From: an uncultured Planctomycetota bacterium
Lineage (GTDB): Bacteria; Planctomycetota; Phycisphaerae; Phycisphaerales; UBA5793
Direction of reading: 5' to 3'
DNA: 55,443 nt
Assembly (NCBI GenBank): GCA_900696685.1
Contig: CAADHA010000032.1
Span: 1 to 55,443, forward strand
Shown: one piece after another, positions 27,053 to 36,024 of the stretch
How the letters are laid out: each line of letters begins with the position of its first letter
Numbering within the stretch: position 1 is the first letter of the stretch
Program-made: the position numbers and the translations under genes
The notes under the pieces: generated by a model
The model's input: the letters and a program-made list of their open reading frames with translations, nothing else
What the model was told of the DNA's origin: nothing
Databases searched by the model: none

Positions 27053-28581
27053 GGACCACGAGGGTAACAACCCGGTGCCGCGGGCGCCCCGGCTGCGCGG
27101 CGCGCGGTTCCGTGCTGCCTGTCCTCGGCATGATCGCACTCATCGCTCTGATCGGAGCGGGATGCAGCCGCTCATCGGAACGGGACGACGAGGCAGGCAA
27201 GGCCGGCGGCGCTTCCGCGGACACGCCGATGCGATACGTCAAGTCGCCCTCGGCTCTGGAGCCGCCAGCGGTCATGCCGCGCTTCGTCGCTTCTGACCAT
27301 CCGGCGCCCCGGCCGGCGGAAGCGCTGGCGGAGGGGGCGTCCTGCGTCACGCCCGAGTGCCACGCCGCGTTCGGCGCGGCAGAGAGGATCCACGGCCCCA
27401 TCGCCGCAGGCGACTGCTTCTCCTGCCACTTCGAAGATGCGGGCGGACATACTTACCCGCTGCGCCGCGAGGGGGATCGCACCTGCACCTTCTGCCACCA
27501 GACCGGCCGCATGCGCGAACATCGCCACGCGGCGATGGATGCGCCGGGCTGCATGGGATGCCACGATCCGCACGCGGCCGGCAAGTTCCTCCTTGTGGCC
27601 GAATCGGTTGACCGCGTGTGCGCGACGTGCCACGCGCTCGACGAAGGCCGGCACGCGCACGGCCCCTACGCCGCGCGCGAGTGCTCGGCCTGCCACCTTC
27701 CGCACGACTCGAACAACGTCCACCTGCTGCGGGGCGGAAGCGGGTCGGATCACTGCTTCACCTGCCACGCCGAGACGCGCCACGCCCTCGCCAACGCGCC
27801 CTTCATTCATGCGCCGGCCGAATCCGAGTGCACGACCTGCCACGTCGCGCACGCCTCGAACTTCCCGGCGCATCTCAAGGGCCCGATCGAGTCGCTTTGC
27901 CTCGACTGCCACACGGGCCTGGAGGAAGCGATCGCCGGGGCGCGCACGTCGCACGCCGCGGTCTTCACGGCAGACTCCTGCGCGAATTGCCACGATGCGC
28001 ATGCATCGGGGCGCCCGCGGCTCCTGCGCGACCGGCAGACGACGCTGTGCCTCTCGTGCCACAACCGTGAAGTTGTCGCCAACGACGGGCGGAAGATCCC
28101 CGACATGACCGCGAGCGTCGTGAATCAGCGCTTCCTGCACGGCCCGGTCGAATCCGGCGACTGCTCCGCCTGCCACAACGTCCACGGCGCTTCACACGAC
28201 CGCCTCCTGCGCCAGAACTTCCCCACCAGTTTCTACGCGAAGTTCGATCTTCAGAACTACGCCCTCTGCTTCAGTTGCCACCCGCAGGACCTCGTCCTGT
28301 CGGAGCGCACGACCTCGCTCACCGACTTCCGCGACGGCGACCGCAACCTGCACTACCTGCACGTTCACCGCGACGAGAAGGGTCGGACATGCAAGACCTG
28401 CCACGCGATCCACGGCTCAGACCTGCCGCGCCATGTCGCCACGCAGGTGCCCTTTGAAAACTCGACGTGGCTCATGCCCATCGGCTTTGAGCGCCTCGAA
28501 GATGGGGGCAAGTGCGCGCCGGGATGCCACGTCGCAATGACCTACCACCGCGGGCAGGCGGAAACAGGAGGCCAGCCATGA
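27049..28581 (+). CDS. 15-motif multihaem cytochrome c lipoprotein, paralogue 2
   Basis: 510 residues, GTG start at 27049 overlapping the previous stop. The hydrophobic N-terminus ends in LIALIGAGCS, a plausible lipobox, so the protein may be lipid-anchored. Haem motifs: CVTPECH (CX4CH), 13 CXXCH, CAPGCH (CX3CH). It shares with paralogues 1 and 3 the blocks TSFYAKFDLQNYALCFSCH, LTDFRDGDRNLHYLHV and GFERLEDGGKCAPGCHV. An upstream disordered stretch of about 60 residues is specific to this copy. Confidence 0.9.
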   Translation: MRTTRVTTRCRGRPGCAARGSVLPVLGMIALIALIGAGCSRSSERDDEAGKAGGASADTPMRYVKSPSALEPPAVMPRFVASDHPAPRPAEALAEGASCVTPECHAAFGAAERIHGPIAAGDCFSCHFEDAGGHTYPLRREGDRTCTFCHQTGRMREHRHAAMDAPGCMGCHDPHAAGKFLLVAESVDRVCATCHALDEGRHAHGPYAARECSACHLPHDSNNVHLLRGGSGSDHCFTCHAETRHALANAPFIHAPAESECTTCHVAHASNFPAHLKGPIESLCLDCHTGLEEAIAGARTSHAAVFTADSCANCHDAHASGRPRLLRDRQTTLCLSCHNREVVANDGRKIPDMTASVVNQRFLHGPVESGDCSACHNVHGASHDRLLRQNFPTSFYAKFDLQNYALCFSCHPQDLVLSERTTSLTDFRDGDRNLHYLHVHRDEKGRTCKTCHAIHGSDLPRHVATQVPFENSTWLMPIGFERLEDGGKCAPGCHVAMTYHRGQAETGGQP

Positions 28582-30005
28582 GACTCAGCCGAACACTCTT
28601 CGCCTCAATCGCCACGCTCACCGCGGGCCTCACGCTCCTGGCGATGCAGGATCCGCCGAGGTCGAAAAGGCCCGCGGCCGCGGTTCCGCAAACCTCCTGC
28701 GTGACGGCTGAATGCCACGCCGACGTCAAGAAGCACGACATGCTGCACGGCCCGGTGGCAGTGGACGCCTGCGACGCCTGCCACAGCCCGGTGAGCCTGC
28801 CCGACCACACGTTCACGCTGGTGCGCGAGGCCAAGGACCTGTGCCTCTTCTGCCACGAGATGGATGTGACGGGCGCGAAGACGGTGCATGAGCCGCTCAA
28901 GACCGGCGACTGCCTCTCGTGCCACAATCCGCACGGCGGTTCGAGCCGTCTGCTTCTCACGGCGGGCAGCCCGTCGGCCCTCTGCCAGCAGTGCCACGCC
29001 GACGTCTTCACCGGCAGGAAGTCGATCCACGGCCCGGTTGCGGCGGGCGCCTGCGCCGCGTGTCACTCGCCGCACGCCTCGCCGCACGAGCATCTCCTCC
29101 TTGCCCAGGGGCGCGAACTGTGCCTCCAGTGCCACACCACCACGCGCACGCAGGTCGAGACGATGCGGTACGTGCACGGCCCGGTCAACACCGATTGCGC
29201 CTCGTGCCACGACCCGCACGCCTCTGATCATCCGATGATGCTCCACGAGGCGCCAGGCGCGCTGTGCCTGACCTGCCACGAGACGATCAAGCACATCGTG
29301 GACACGGCCACGACGCAGCATGCCGCCGTCACGACCGACCAGGAGTGCCTCAACTGCCACGAGTCGCACGCATCGGACCATCCGCGCATTCTCAAGGGCG
29401 ACATGATGGACCTGTGCCTCAAATGCCACAACCGCGAGATCAAGATGCCCGACGGGCGCAGCCTCGCCAACATGAAGGCCGTCTTCGCCACGGGCGCAAG
29501 CCTGCACGGACCGGTGGCGCAGCACAACTGCGCGGCGTGCCACGAGATTCACGGCGGGGGCAACTTCCGCCTGCTCGTGCATGAGTACCCGCCGCAGTTC
29601 TACGCCCCCTTCAAGGAGGAGAGCTACGCCCTGTGCTTCTCGTGCCACGACAAGGATCTCGTGCATGACGAGAAGACCACGGCGCTGACCAACTTCCGCA
29701 ACGGCGACACCAACCTGCACTTCCTCCACGTCAACAAGGACAAAAAGGGCCGGACCTGCCGCGCCTGCCATGAAACCCATGCGAGCAACAAGGCCAACCA
29801 CATCCGCGAATCGGTCCCATTCGGCACAGGCGGGTACAAACTCCCGATCAACTTCGAGAAACTCGCGGACGGGGGCAAGTGCGCGCCGGGTTGCCACGTG
29901 GCTTACGAATACAACCGCACCAAGGCGGTCGAGTATCGCGCCGCGGACAAGGCCGCGACCTGGCCCGGCGAACAGCCGGCCCAGCCGCCGGGCGGGAACC
30001 GATGA
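28578..30005 (+). CDS. 15-motif multihaem cytochrome c, paralogue 3
   Basis: 475 residues, ATG at 28578 overlapping the previous TGA and preceded by AGGAGG. Signal peptide MRLSRTLFASIATLTAGLTL. Motifs: CVTAECH (CX4CH), 13 CXXCH, CAPGCH (CX3CH), in the same order as paralogues 1 and 2. Several units end C-x2-CH-x-PH/SHAS-D-H (CHDPHASDH, CHESHASDH), i.e. internal repeats of the doubled-CXXCH type. The C-terminal 30 residues are Pro/Ala-rich. Predicted periplasmic electron carrier. Confidence 0.92.
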   Translation: MRLSRTLFASIATLTAGLTLLAMQDPPRSKRPAAAVPQTSCVTAECHADVKKHDMLHGPVAVDACDACHSPVSLPDHTFTLVREAKDLCLFCHEMDVTGAKTVHEPLKTGDCLSCHNPHGGSSRLLLTAGSPSALCQQCHADVFTGRKSIHGPVAAGACAACHSPHASPHEHLLLAQGRELCLQCHTTTRTQVETMRYVHGPVNTDCASCHDPHASDHPMMLHEAPGALCLTCHETIKHIVDTATTQHAAVTTDQECLNCHESHASDHPRILKGDMMDLCLKCHNREIKMPDGRSLANMKAVFATGASLHGPVAQHNCAACHEIHGGGNFRLLVHEYPPQFYAPFKEESYALCFSCHDKDLVHDEKTTALTNFRNGDTNLHFLHVNKDKKGRTCRACHETHASNKANHIRESVPFGTGGYKLPINFEKLADGGKCAPGCHVAYEYNRTKAVEYRAADKAATWPGEQPAQPPGGNR

Positions 30006-30054
30006 GTCGAGATGAATGAAGCGCCCATCGCGGCGCGGGTAAGGAGCCGACGTC

Positions 30055-31053
30055 ATGAGAATCATTCCCTGGATGGCCTTGGGCGCGGCGGCCCTCGCCG
30101 CGGCGGCGGCCCTCGCCGCAGCCGACGACCTGCGCGTCGTCAAGCGCGGTGAGATGATCCCCCCCTACTCGCTCACCGCACTGAGCGGACCGAACGTTGA
30201 CAACGCCTCGAAGCGCGAGCGAGCGTCCATAATCGTGTACCTCTCGGCACAGCAGGTCAGTTCGACGAGGGCAGCCGTCGACTCCCAGCAGGTGGCGACG
30301 GCGCTGAGGCGGAGTGATCTCGAACTCCAGCACATCACTGCCGACGTTGCCCAGGCCAACTGGTTCCGCGAGTTCCGCGACAGCGCCGGCGTTCGCGCGC
30401 CGCTCGGTCTGGACTTCGACCGCATCTTCTACGGCCAACTCGGGGTCATCGTCCTTCCCACGACCATCGTCGTTGATGCCAAGGGGCGGCTGAAGCATGT
30501 GATCGCGGGCTACAAGCCGGACTTCGCTCACGTCCTCGATGCCTACGCCCGCCATGCCCTCGGGCTGCTCGACGATGCACAACTCGAAGAGGCGCTGGCC
30601 GCCAAGGGTTTTGCACGTGATGCGCCCGCGGACCGCGCTGCGCGCCACCGCGCCGCGGCGAATCTGCTGCGCGAGCGCGGCCTGCTCGAGGATGCCGAGA
30701 AGGAACTGCGCAAGGCCATCGAGATCGACCCGCAGGGCGTGGACAGCCGCCTCGACCTCGCTTCGCTCTGTATCGCCCTTCGGCGCTTCGACGAGGCCGA
30801 GTCGCTGGTGAACGAAGCCGTGAAGATCGAAGCCGACAACCGCCGCGCGAAACTCCTGCGCGGGATTCTGCGTTACCATGCCGGCGATCTCGACGAAGCG
30901 GAGAGAATTCTCACCGAATCCCTCGTGCTGAACACCGACCCGGCGCGCGCGCATTACTTCCTCGGCTTGATCCACGAGGCGAGGAAGAACTCCGAGAAAG
31001 CACTCGAACATTACCGCAAAGCACTCGAGCGCCTCCTCGGTGAGAAACCGTAA
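30055..31053 (+). CDS. Exported thioredoxin-fold/TPR protein without CXXC, copy 2
   Basis: 332 residues. Ala-rich signal peptide (1-23), a thioredoxin-like domain with SIIVYLSAQQVSSTRAAV in place of the CXXC helix and a preserved cis-Pro strand (LGVIVLPTTIVVDAKGRL), then TPR-type repeats (AANLLRERGLLEDAEKELRK, LASLCIALRRFDEAESLVNE, HYFLGLIHEARKNSEKALEH). Only one Cys in the mature protein, so it cannot be a dithiol oxidoreductase. Paralogue of the 19178 gene, which likewise follows a 15-motif cytochrome. Last gene of the operon. Confidence 0.82.
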   Translation: MRIIPWMALGAAALAAAAALAAADDLRVVKRGEMIPPYSLTALSGPNVDNASKRERASIIVYLSAQQVSSTRAAVDSQQVATALRRSDLELQHITADVAQANWFREFRDSAGVRAPLGLDFDRIFYGQLGVIVLPTTIVVDAKGRLKHVIAGYKPDFAHVLDAYARHALGLLDDAQLEEALAAKGFARDAPADRAARHRAAANLLRERGLLEDAEKELRKAIEIDPQGVDSRLDLASLCIALRRFDEAESLVNEAVKIEADNRRAKLLRGILRYHAGDLDEAERILTESLVLNTDPARAHYFLGLIHEARKNSEKALEHYRKALERLLGEKP

Positions 31054-31072
31054 ACGTGCTGGCCCGGTAAAC

Positions 31073-31149
31073 GGGACAGGTACATTTTATGTCTCTGATC
31101 GCCAATGACTTACGTGATGCAATTGACCAGAAATAAATGTACCTGTCCC
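31073..31149. repeat. 15-bp inverted repeat, REP/MITE-like
   Basis: GGGACAGGTACATTT (31073-31087) and its exact reverse complement (31135-31149) flank a 47-nt AT-richer centre, 20 nt after the multihaem operon. The arms resemble REP-like sequences linked to REP-associated tyrosine transposases in other bacteria (from memory). It may also end transcription. No transposase is nearby. Confidence 0.7.
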
Positions 31150-31174
31150 CTTTATTCCTGCAGCCGAATGGCGG

Positions 31175-31702
31175 TCAGAGGGTCAGCAGGACGCGCAGCG
31201 CGGCGAAGTTGATGAAACCCACCGCGACCATGATCGATGCGGAGAGGAACAGACCTTCGATCTCATCCTGCTCTTCGTACGCGCGCGTCGCCGCCCACGC
31301 CGTCAGTCCCAGCGCGCACACTATGCCGGAAACAAAAGCCGCGATGTAGCCGTACACACCGCCGAAGCGAAGCAGGAACCACGCCGCCGCCGCCCACGCC
31401 AGCATCGGCGCAACGCCGAAGGCCACCCATCGGAAGCTCCAGAGCCATGCCCAGGAGCCGGCTTCGTCGTTCTGCTCAAGCACCGACTCCTGGTACTCCC
31501 GCCCGCACTCCGGGCACCGGTTGCTGTCGATTCCGCGCATGTCGTAACCGCACGACGGGCAGACGCGCTCACGGTCAATCACCGGCGGCGGGCGCCAGAT
31601 TTCCATTGGCGGTCGCTCGGGCGGAGGAAGGACGTCATAGGTCGCGTCCTGTCCGGCGGACGGAACTTCTCTGGCGGCGTGATCGTTGGAAGCAGCAGGC
31701 AT
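31175..31702 (-). CDS. Zinc-ribbon membrane protein
   Basis: 175 residues. A Pro-rich N-terminus, then a rubredoxin-like zinc ribbon CPSCGYDMRG...RCPECGREY (Cys-x2-Cys twice, about residues 48-66), then three or four hydrophobic segments (FRWVAFGVAPMLAWAAAAWF, GYIAAFVSGIVCALGLTAWA, LFLSASIMVAVGFINFAAL). This ribbon-plus-helices layout is common in Phycisphaerae. Function unknown. Convergent to the multihaem operon. Confidence 0.75.
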   Translation of the reverse strand: MPAASNDHAAREVPSAGQDATYDVLPPPERPPMEIWRPPPVIDRERVCPSCGYDMRGIDSNRCPECGREYQESVLEQNDEAGSWAWLWSFRWVAFGVAPMLAWAAAAWFLLRFGGVYGYIAAFVSGIVCALGLTAWAATRAYEEQDEIEGLFLSASIMVAVGFINFAALRVLLTL

Positions 31703-32017
31703 GGGGCACTTCGTATCGTCAAGTTTACGTCATCGCCGGCGCGAAGGCGGGGACGCTTTGGGAGCGCGGACCACGCCGGCGCGCGATTGACGCCCGAGCC
31801 GGTGAGATCGACCGTCCGCTTCATGACGTGGCCCTCCGGTCGCAGAGCCTCCCTCCGGACCACGGCACCCGACGGATTGCAGACAGGTTCTGCGACCCGC
31901 GAGCCGGCGTGAACGTGACGCGCCGGTGCGTCCGGCTACACTTTGCGTTCAGTCCGGGGCGGCCGCGCGGCCGCCGCGCTCCTTGCTTGGCTCGCCAGGT
32001 TGAAAGGCCGCAGCGCC
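31703..32017. other. Intergenic region before sucC
   Basis: 315 bp between divergent genes. A weak sigma-70-like pair GTGACG (31915-31920) and TACACT (31937-31942), 16 bp apart, could drive sucC. Nothing else recognised. Confidence 0.4.
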
Positions 32018-33217
32018 ATGAAAGTTCATGAATACCAGGCCCGGCAACTCCTCGCCGACGCCGGCATCCCCGTTCCCCCCGGCGTTGTCTGCACCGACGC
32101 CACTCGCGCCGCGGAGATCTACAAGCAGGTCTGCCGCGACGCGGGCACGCAACTCGCCGTCGTCAAGGCGCAGGTCCACGCGGGCGGGCGCGGCAAGGCG
32201 GGCTTCGTCAAACTCGTTCGCTCTCCGCAGGAGGCCGAGGACGCGGCGAAGTTCATGCTCAGCCATCGCATGGTCAGCCCGCAGACGGGCGCGGAAGGCC
32301 TGGAGGTGAAGAAACTCCTGATCGCGGCGGGCGTGGACATCGCGCGCGAGTTCTACCTCGCCATCACGACTGACCGATCCCGCAACACCAACACGCTCAT
32401 TGCTTCGGCCGAGGGCGGCGTCGAGATCGAGAAGATCGCCGCCGATCGACCCCAGGCGATCATCAAGATGCCTCTGCACCCGCTCATCGGCCTCCAGGCG
32501 CACCAGGCGCGAGAGGTCGCGTTCCGCCTCGGCTTCACGGGCAGCCAGGTCGGGCAGGCGGTCAAGATCATGCTCAATCTCGCCGCACTTTTCCTCGCCA
32601 AGGATTGCTCGCTTGCCGAGATCAACCCGCTCATCGTGACGCCGCCGACGGAGTCGCAGCCCGACGGCGTGGTGATGGCGATCGATGCCAAGTTCAACTT
32701 CGACGACAATGCCCTCTTTCGCCACAACGACATCAACGAACTCTTCGACCCGACGGAGGAAGACCCGGCAGAGTTGCGCGCGGCCAAGTTCGGCCTGTCC
32801 TTCATCAGCCTCGACGGCAACATCGGCTGCCTCGTCAACGGCGCCGGCCTGGCCATGGCCACGATGGACATCATCAAACTGCACGGCGGCGAGCCGGCCA
32901 ACTTCCTTGACGTCGGCGGCAGCGCCACCGAAGAAGCCGTGACCGAAGCCTTCCGCATCATCCTCTCGGACAGAAAGGTCAAGGGCGTGCTCGTCAACAT
33001 CTTCGGCGGGATCATGCAGTGCGACCGCATCGCACGGGCGATCGTCAGCGCCGCCAAGGAAGTGGGTTTCAACGTCCCGCTCGTGGTGCGGCTGGAGGGG
33101 AGCAACGTGATCGAAGCGAGGAACATCCTCGACGCCGCCCGCGGCGAGATCGCGGCGATGCGCAGCGCCAAGGACCTCACCGACGCCGCGAAACAGGTGT
33201 GCGCCGCCGTGGCCTGA
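32018..33217 (+). CDS. sucC: Succinate-CoA ligase [ADP-forming] subunit beta
   Basis: TCA-cycle enzyme subunit converting succinyl-CoA, ADP/GDP and phosphate to succinate and ATP/GTP with the alpha subunit. It starts [20 protein letters not shown], has [17 protein letters not shown] (ATP-grasp), [11 protein letters not shown] and the C-terminal CoA-ligase part [17 protein letters not shown] and [13 protein letters not shown]. 399 residues, normal. The alpha-subunit gene sucD, usually next, is not in the window. Confidence 0.96.
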   Translation: MKVHEYQARQLLADAGIPVPPGVVCTDATRAAEIYKQVCRDAGTQLAVVKAQVHAGGRGKAGFVKLVRSPQEAEDAAKFMLSHRMVSPQTGAEGLEVKKLLIAAGVDIAREFYLAITTDRSRNTNTLIASAEGGVEIEKIAADRPQAIIKMPLHPLIGLQAHQAREVAFRLGFTGSQVGQAVKIMLNLAALFLAKDCSLAEINPLIVTPPTESQPDGVVMAIDAKFNFDDNALFRHNDINELFDPTEEDPAELRAAKFGLSFISLDGNIGCLVNGAGLAMATMDIIKLHGGEPANFLDVGGSATEEAVTEAFRIILSDRKVKGVLVNIFGGIMQCDRIARAIVSAAKEVGFNVPLVVRLEGSNVIEARNILDAARGEIAAMRSAKDLTDAAKQVCAAVA

Positions 33218-33253
33218 GGCGCACGGCGCGAGCCGGAGTCGCCAGCGAGGAAT

Positions 33254-33276
33254 GGATCATCGCAGCGCGATGATCC
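33254..33276 (+). terminator. Hairpin after sucC
   Basis: GGATCATCGC-AGC-GCGATGATCC: perfect 10-bp stem with a 3-nt loop, 36 nt after the sucC stop. No U-tract follows, so it may stabilise the 3' end rather than terminate by itself. Confidence 0.5.
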
Positions 33277-33453
33277 GAACCCTGACTGTGAGAAAGGGCC
33301 CCTGCCGTTCGCCGGCCTTCGCGGTTTGATCCGGCAGTGTCGCCGTTGCGCTCAGGCGCTCACCCTCGCCGCGCGCCGCAGCCGCGCATTCGTCCAACTC
33401 CCGTGCTCACGCTTGGGGCTCGGTTCGCCCGGTCGTAACGACGAATCGCTCGC

Positions 33454-34224
33454 TCAGCGCGGATCATTCACCCAGCCGAAGCGAGTCGTGTAGTTGCCCA
33501 TGCTGAACTTGCGCTGCTTTGCGGCGAAGAGGAACTCCCAGGCGTCGAGGTCGCCAACTTCAATCCGGTCGGGCTGGCCGCCTTCGGCCGGGCGGATGGG
33601 ATTGACCGATCCGTCTAGATGGCCGATGTTTCCCGTTCCCTTGTGCCGGTCGGTGATCTGGTCTTCGTTGGCCCAGGCGCCGTCGTCGATGCGCTGGTTG
33701 TACCAGACCTCGTCTTCTTCCATGAGGGTTGGAGGGGGGATTAGCAGGAGGTCCGACTGCGAGCCGAGTTCCGGATTCTTCCGGTAGAAGAAGGGCGACT
33801 GGAGATCGATCTTCGCGCCTCCCATGTTGTGAGGCATGGTGTAACTGAAGAGTTGATTGGCCTGGCGTTTCTCCGTGGGGCATTCGAAGACGAGTTCCAC
33901 CTTCGAGATGTAGCGCCACAGCAGGCCGTTGTACGGCGGTCCGTTGAACGGGGGCGGCACTCCCTGCAACAGATTGTTGTTCTTGCCGCACCAGTCCAGG
34001 CCGCGCGGATGCGTCGCCGTCCCCGGCAACTGGCCTTTGTGGTCGTCGGCCGCGTAGTACGTTTGCGCCAGCACGACCTGACGCATGTTGCTGCGGCAGA
34101 TGACGGCGCGGGACTGGTCGCGGGCGCCCGCCAGCGACGGCAGAAGCAGGGCGATGAGCAGCGCGATGATCGAGATCACCACGAGCAACTCAACGAGGGT
34201 GAAGCCGGCGGGCCTTTCCATCAT
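33454..34224 (-). CDS. Prepilin-like secreted protein with N-methylation signal
   Basis: 256 residues. MMERPAG then [20 protein letters not shown]: a class III (type IV prepilin) leader with cleavage after Gly and Glu at +5, followed by the helix that inserts in the membrane. The soluble part has the GHLDGSV motif and the layout of the planctomycete pseudopilin-like families (DUF1559-like). ATG 34224/34221 give a normal short leader; an ATG at 34263 would give a 20-residue leader. Substrate or function unknown. Confidence 0.82.
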   Translation of the reverse strand: MMERPAGFTLVELLVVISIIALLIALLLPSLAGARDQSRAVICRSNMRQVVLAQTYYAADDHKGQLPGTATHPRGLDWCGKNNNLLQGVPPPFNGPPYNGLLWRYISKVELVFECPTEKRQANQLFSYTMPHNMGGAKIDLQSPFFYRKNPELGSQSDLLLIPPPTLMEEDEVWYNQRIDDGAWANEDQITDRHKGTGNIGHLDGSVNPIRPAEGGQPDRIEVGDLDAWEFLFAAKQRKFSMGNYTTRFGWVNDPR

Positions 34225-34281
34225 CCGAGCCGCACGGGACGGCAGCGCTGGTGCTGGAGCCATCAGGTTCTTCCTGCCACG

Positions 34282-34875
34282 TCAGAAGTTGATGCGAAGA
34301 GAGAGACCGCACGACGACGAGTACCGCAGAAACGACCCGCCGCGCCAACTCGATGAGCCGCAGTGCCGCGGGACCGGCTTACAGTAGTTGAACCGGTACT
34401 GCGATGGACGGAAAGACCAGCCGTAGGACCCGTACCAATAGTACGGCCCGTAATAGTGCCAGCCCGACCAGTGGGTCGGCGAGTAGTAGTAAGTGTTGCG
34501 GTAGCGCCGCGTCGAGTACGGATCGACGCGGAACTCTTCAACCGAGATCATGCCGGGGGGCGGACTCGTGTACGCCCCGGGAGGCGGGGCGAGAGGCTCC
34601 TGCACGTACCGGGCGTATTGCACAGCCGGCATCGTGCCGCCCGCGTCCATGACGGACTGCTTTGTGATGAGCCGGGCGCGATTCTGCGGCGGATAGACCT
34701 GCGCGTATGTCCGCTGCACCGGCCGCCCGTGGAGCACCGTCCCCGCGGATTGCCCGTCGACAATGACCTGAGCCGATGCGGCCGGCGCCAGCGCGAGCAC
34801 GCCCAGCCAGAGGGCGCCGCGCAGAATCCAGAGATTGATGAGTGACTTTTCTGAGTGTTTGAAGGTGCTTCTCAT
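34282..34875 (-). CDS. Secreted Tyr/Pro-rich protein
   Basis: 197 residues, signal peptide ending PAASAQ. The mature part has a PPPGAYTSPPPG region and an aromatic stretch (GWHYYGPYYWYGSYGW) near the C-terminus, and six scattered cysteines or fewer. The ATG at 34875 has GGAG seven bases upstream. No family recognised; a surface or matrix role is possible. It lies 57 nt upstream of the preceding prepilin-like gene in the same direction. Confidence 0.65.
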   Translation of the reverse strand: MRSTFKHSEKSLINLWILRGALWLGVLALAPAASAQVIVDGQSAGTVLHGRPVQRTYAQVYPPQNRARLITKQSVMDAGGTMPAVQYARYVQEPLAPPPGAYTSPPPGMISVEEFRVDPYSTRRYRNTYYYSPTHWSGWHYYGPYYWYGSYGWSFRPSQYRFNYCKPVPRHCGSSSWRGGSFLRYSSSCGLSLRINF

Positions 34876-35013
34876 TTCAGAACTCCAATCCAGTCGTTGC
34901 GGCATCGAGGCCGACCGGCGCGCGACCGGGCCGCGCTGTCACCATACCATACCCGATTCTGCCGCCGAATGCCGCCGATTCTCCGGTATTTTGAGTGAAA
35001 TGGGCGTTCTCCG

Positions 35014-36024
35014 ATGAATTTCTACCCCCTGCGCTTCCGGCCGATCCTCGTTCCCAAGCCCTGGGGCGGGCGGAAGATCGCCACCCTCGGCCGCGACCTC
35101 CCCGGAGGGCTGCAAGCGCCTGTCGGCGAGTCGTTGGAACTCGTCGATCTTCCCGACCAATCGAGCGTCGTTGACGAGGGCCCGCTTGCCGGCCGAACGC
35201 TCCACGAACTGCTCGAAGCAGATTCGCCGTCGCTGCTGGGCGACCTGAGGCCGACCGGCGAGGGCGGGTTTCCTCTGCTCGTCAAGTATCTGGATGCGCG
35301 CGAGAACCTCTCCATTCAGGTTCATCCCGACGAGGCGTATGCGGCGGCGAACCCCGGTGTGCGAAGCAAGACCGAAGCGTTGTACGTCCTGGAGGCTGAG
35401 CCGGCTGCGGTCGTGTACAGAGGGATCAGGCCGGGCGTCACGCCGCAGCAGTTGCGCCGCGACGCCGAGACTGGTGACATCGTCGACGATCTCATCGCCA
35501 CGCCGGTAAAAGCCGGCCAGTGCTTGTTTCTGCCCGCCGGAACGTGCCACGCTTATGGCGCAGGTGTATTCGGCGTCGAGATCCAGACTCCCGGGGACAC
35601 GACGTTCCGGCTCTACGACTGGGGCCGAACCGGACGCGAACTGCACCTGGACCAGGCCGTTGCCTGTACGAACTTCGCCATCGGGGCGGAGGACTTTGCC
35701 AAGGCCCAGCGCCGCACTCATGTCGCCGGCGTTTTCACTACCATGAGCAAGATCTGCACCTGCGACGCGTTCACCATTGAGAAGGTGCGCATGGTCGAGC
35801 AGTACGGCCAGGAGATTCCCTATGACCGCCCCGCCGTGTGGGTGGTGCTTGAGGGATCTGGTGTGATCACCGGCAGCCCGGCCGGGATCGACGTCGAGTT
35901 CAGGCGGGGAGACGTGCTCCTGATTCCCGCGTGTCTGCATGAAGCCCGCGTGCAGATTCGCCGGGATACGGTCTGGCTGGACGTCCAGTTTCCGCGGGTA
36001 GGGACCGATATCCTGCTGGCGTAG
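35014..36024 (+). CDS. manA: Mannose-6-phosphate isomerase, class I
   Basis: Interconverts mannose-6-phosphate and fructose-6-phosphate. Cupin-type enzyme with the zinc motif NLSIQVHPDEAYA (Gln102, His104), a Glu in TEALYVLEAE and His in PAGTCHAYGAGVFGVEIQT, and the RLYDWGR segment. 336 residues, as for the short bacterial class I forms. Stand-alone gene between a divergent secreted protein and a sigma factor gene. Confidence 0.93.
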   Translation: MNFYPLRFRPILVPKPWGGRKIATLGRDLPGGLQAPVGESLELVDLPDQSSVVDEGPLAGRTLHELLEADSPSLLGDLRPTGEGGFPLLVKYLDARENLSIQVHPDEAYAAANPGVRSKTEALYVLEAEPAAVVYRGIRPGVTPQQLRRDAETGDIVDDLIATPVKAGQCLFLPAGTCHAYGAGVFGVEIQTPGDTTFRLYDWGRTGRELHLDQAVACTNFAIGAEDFAKAQRRTHVAGVFTTMSKICTCDAFTIEKVRMVEQYGQEIPYDRPAVWVVLEGSGVITGSPAGIDVEFRRGDVLLIPACLHEARVQIRRDTVWLDVQFPRVGTDILLA

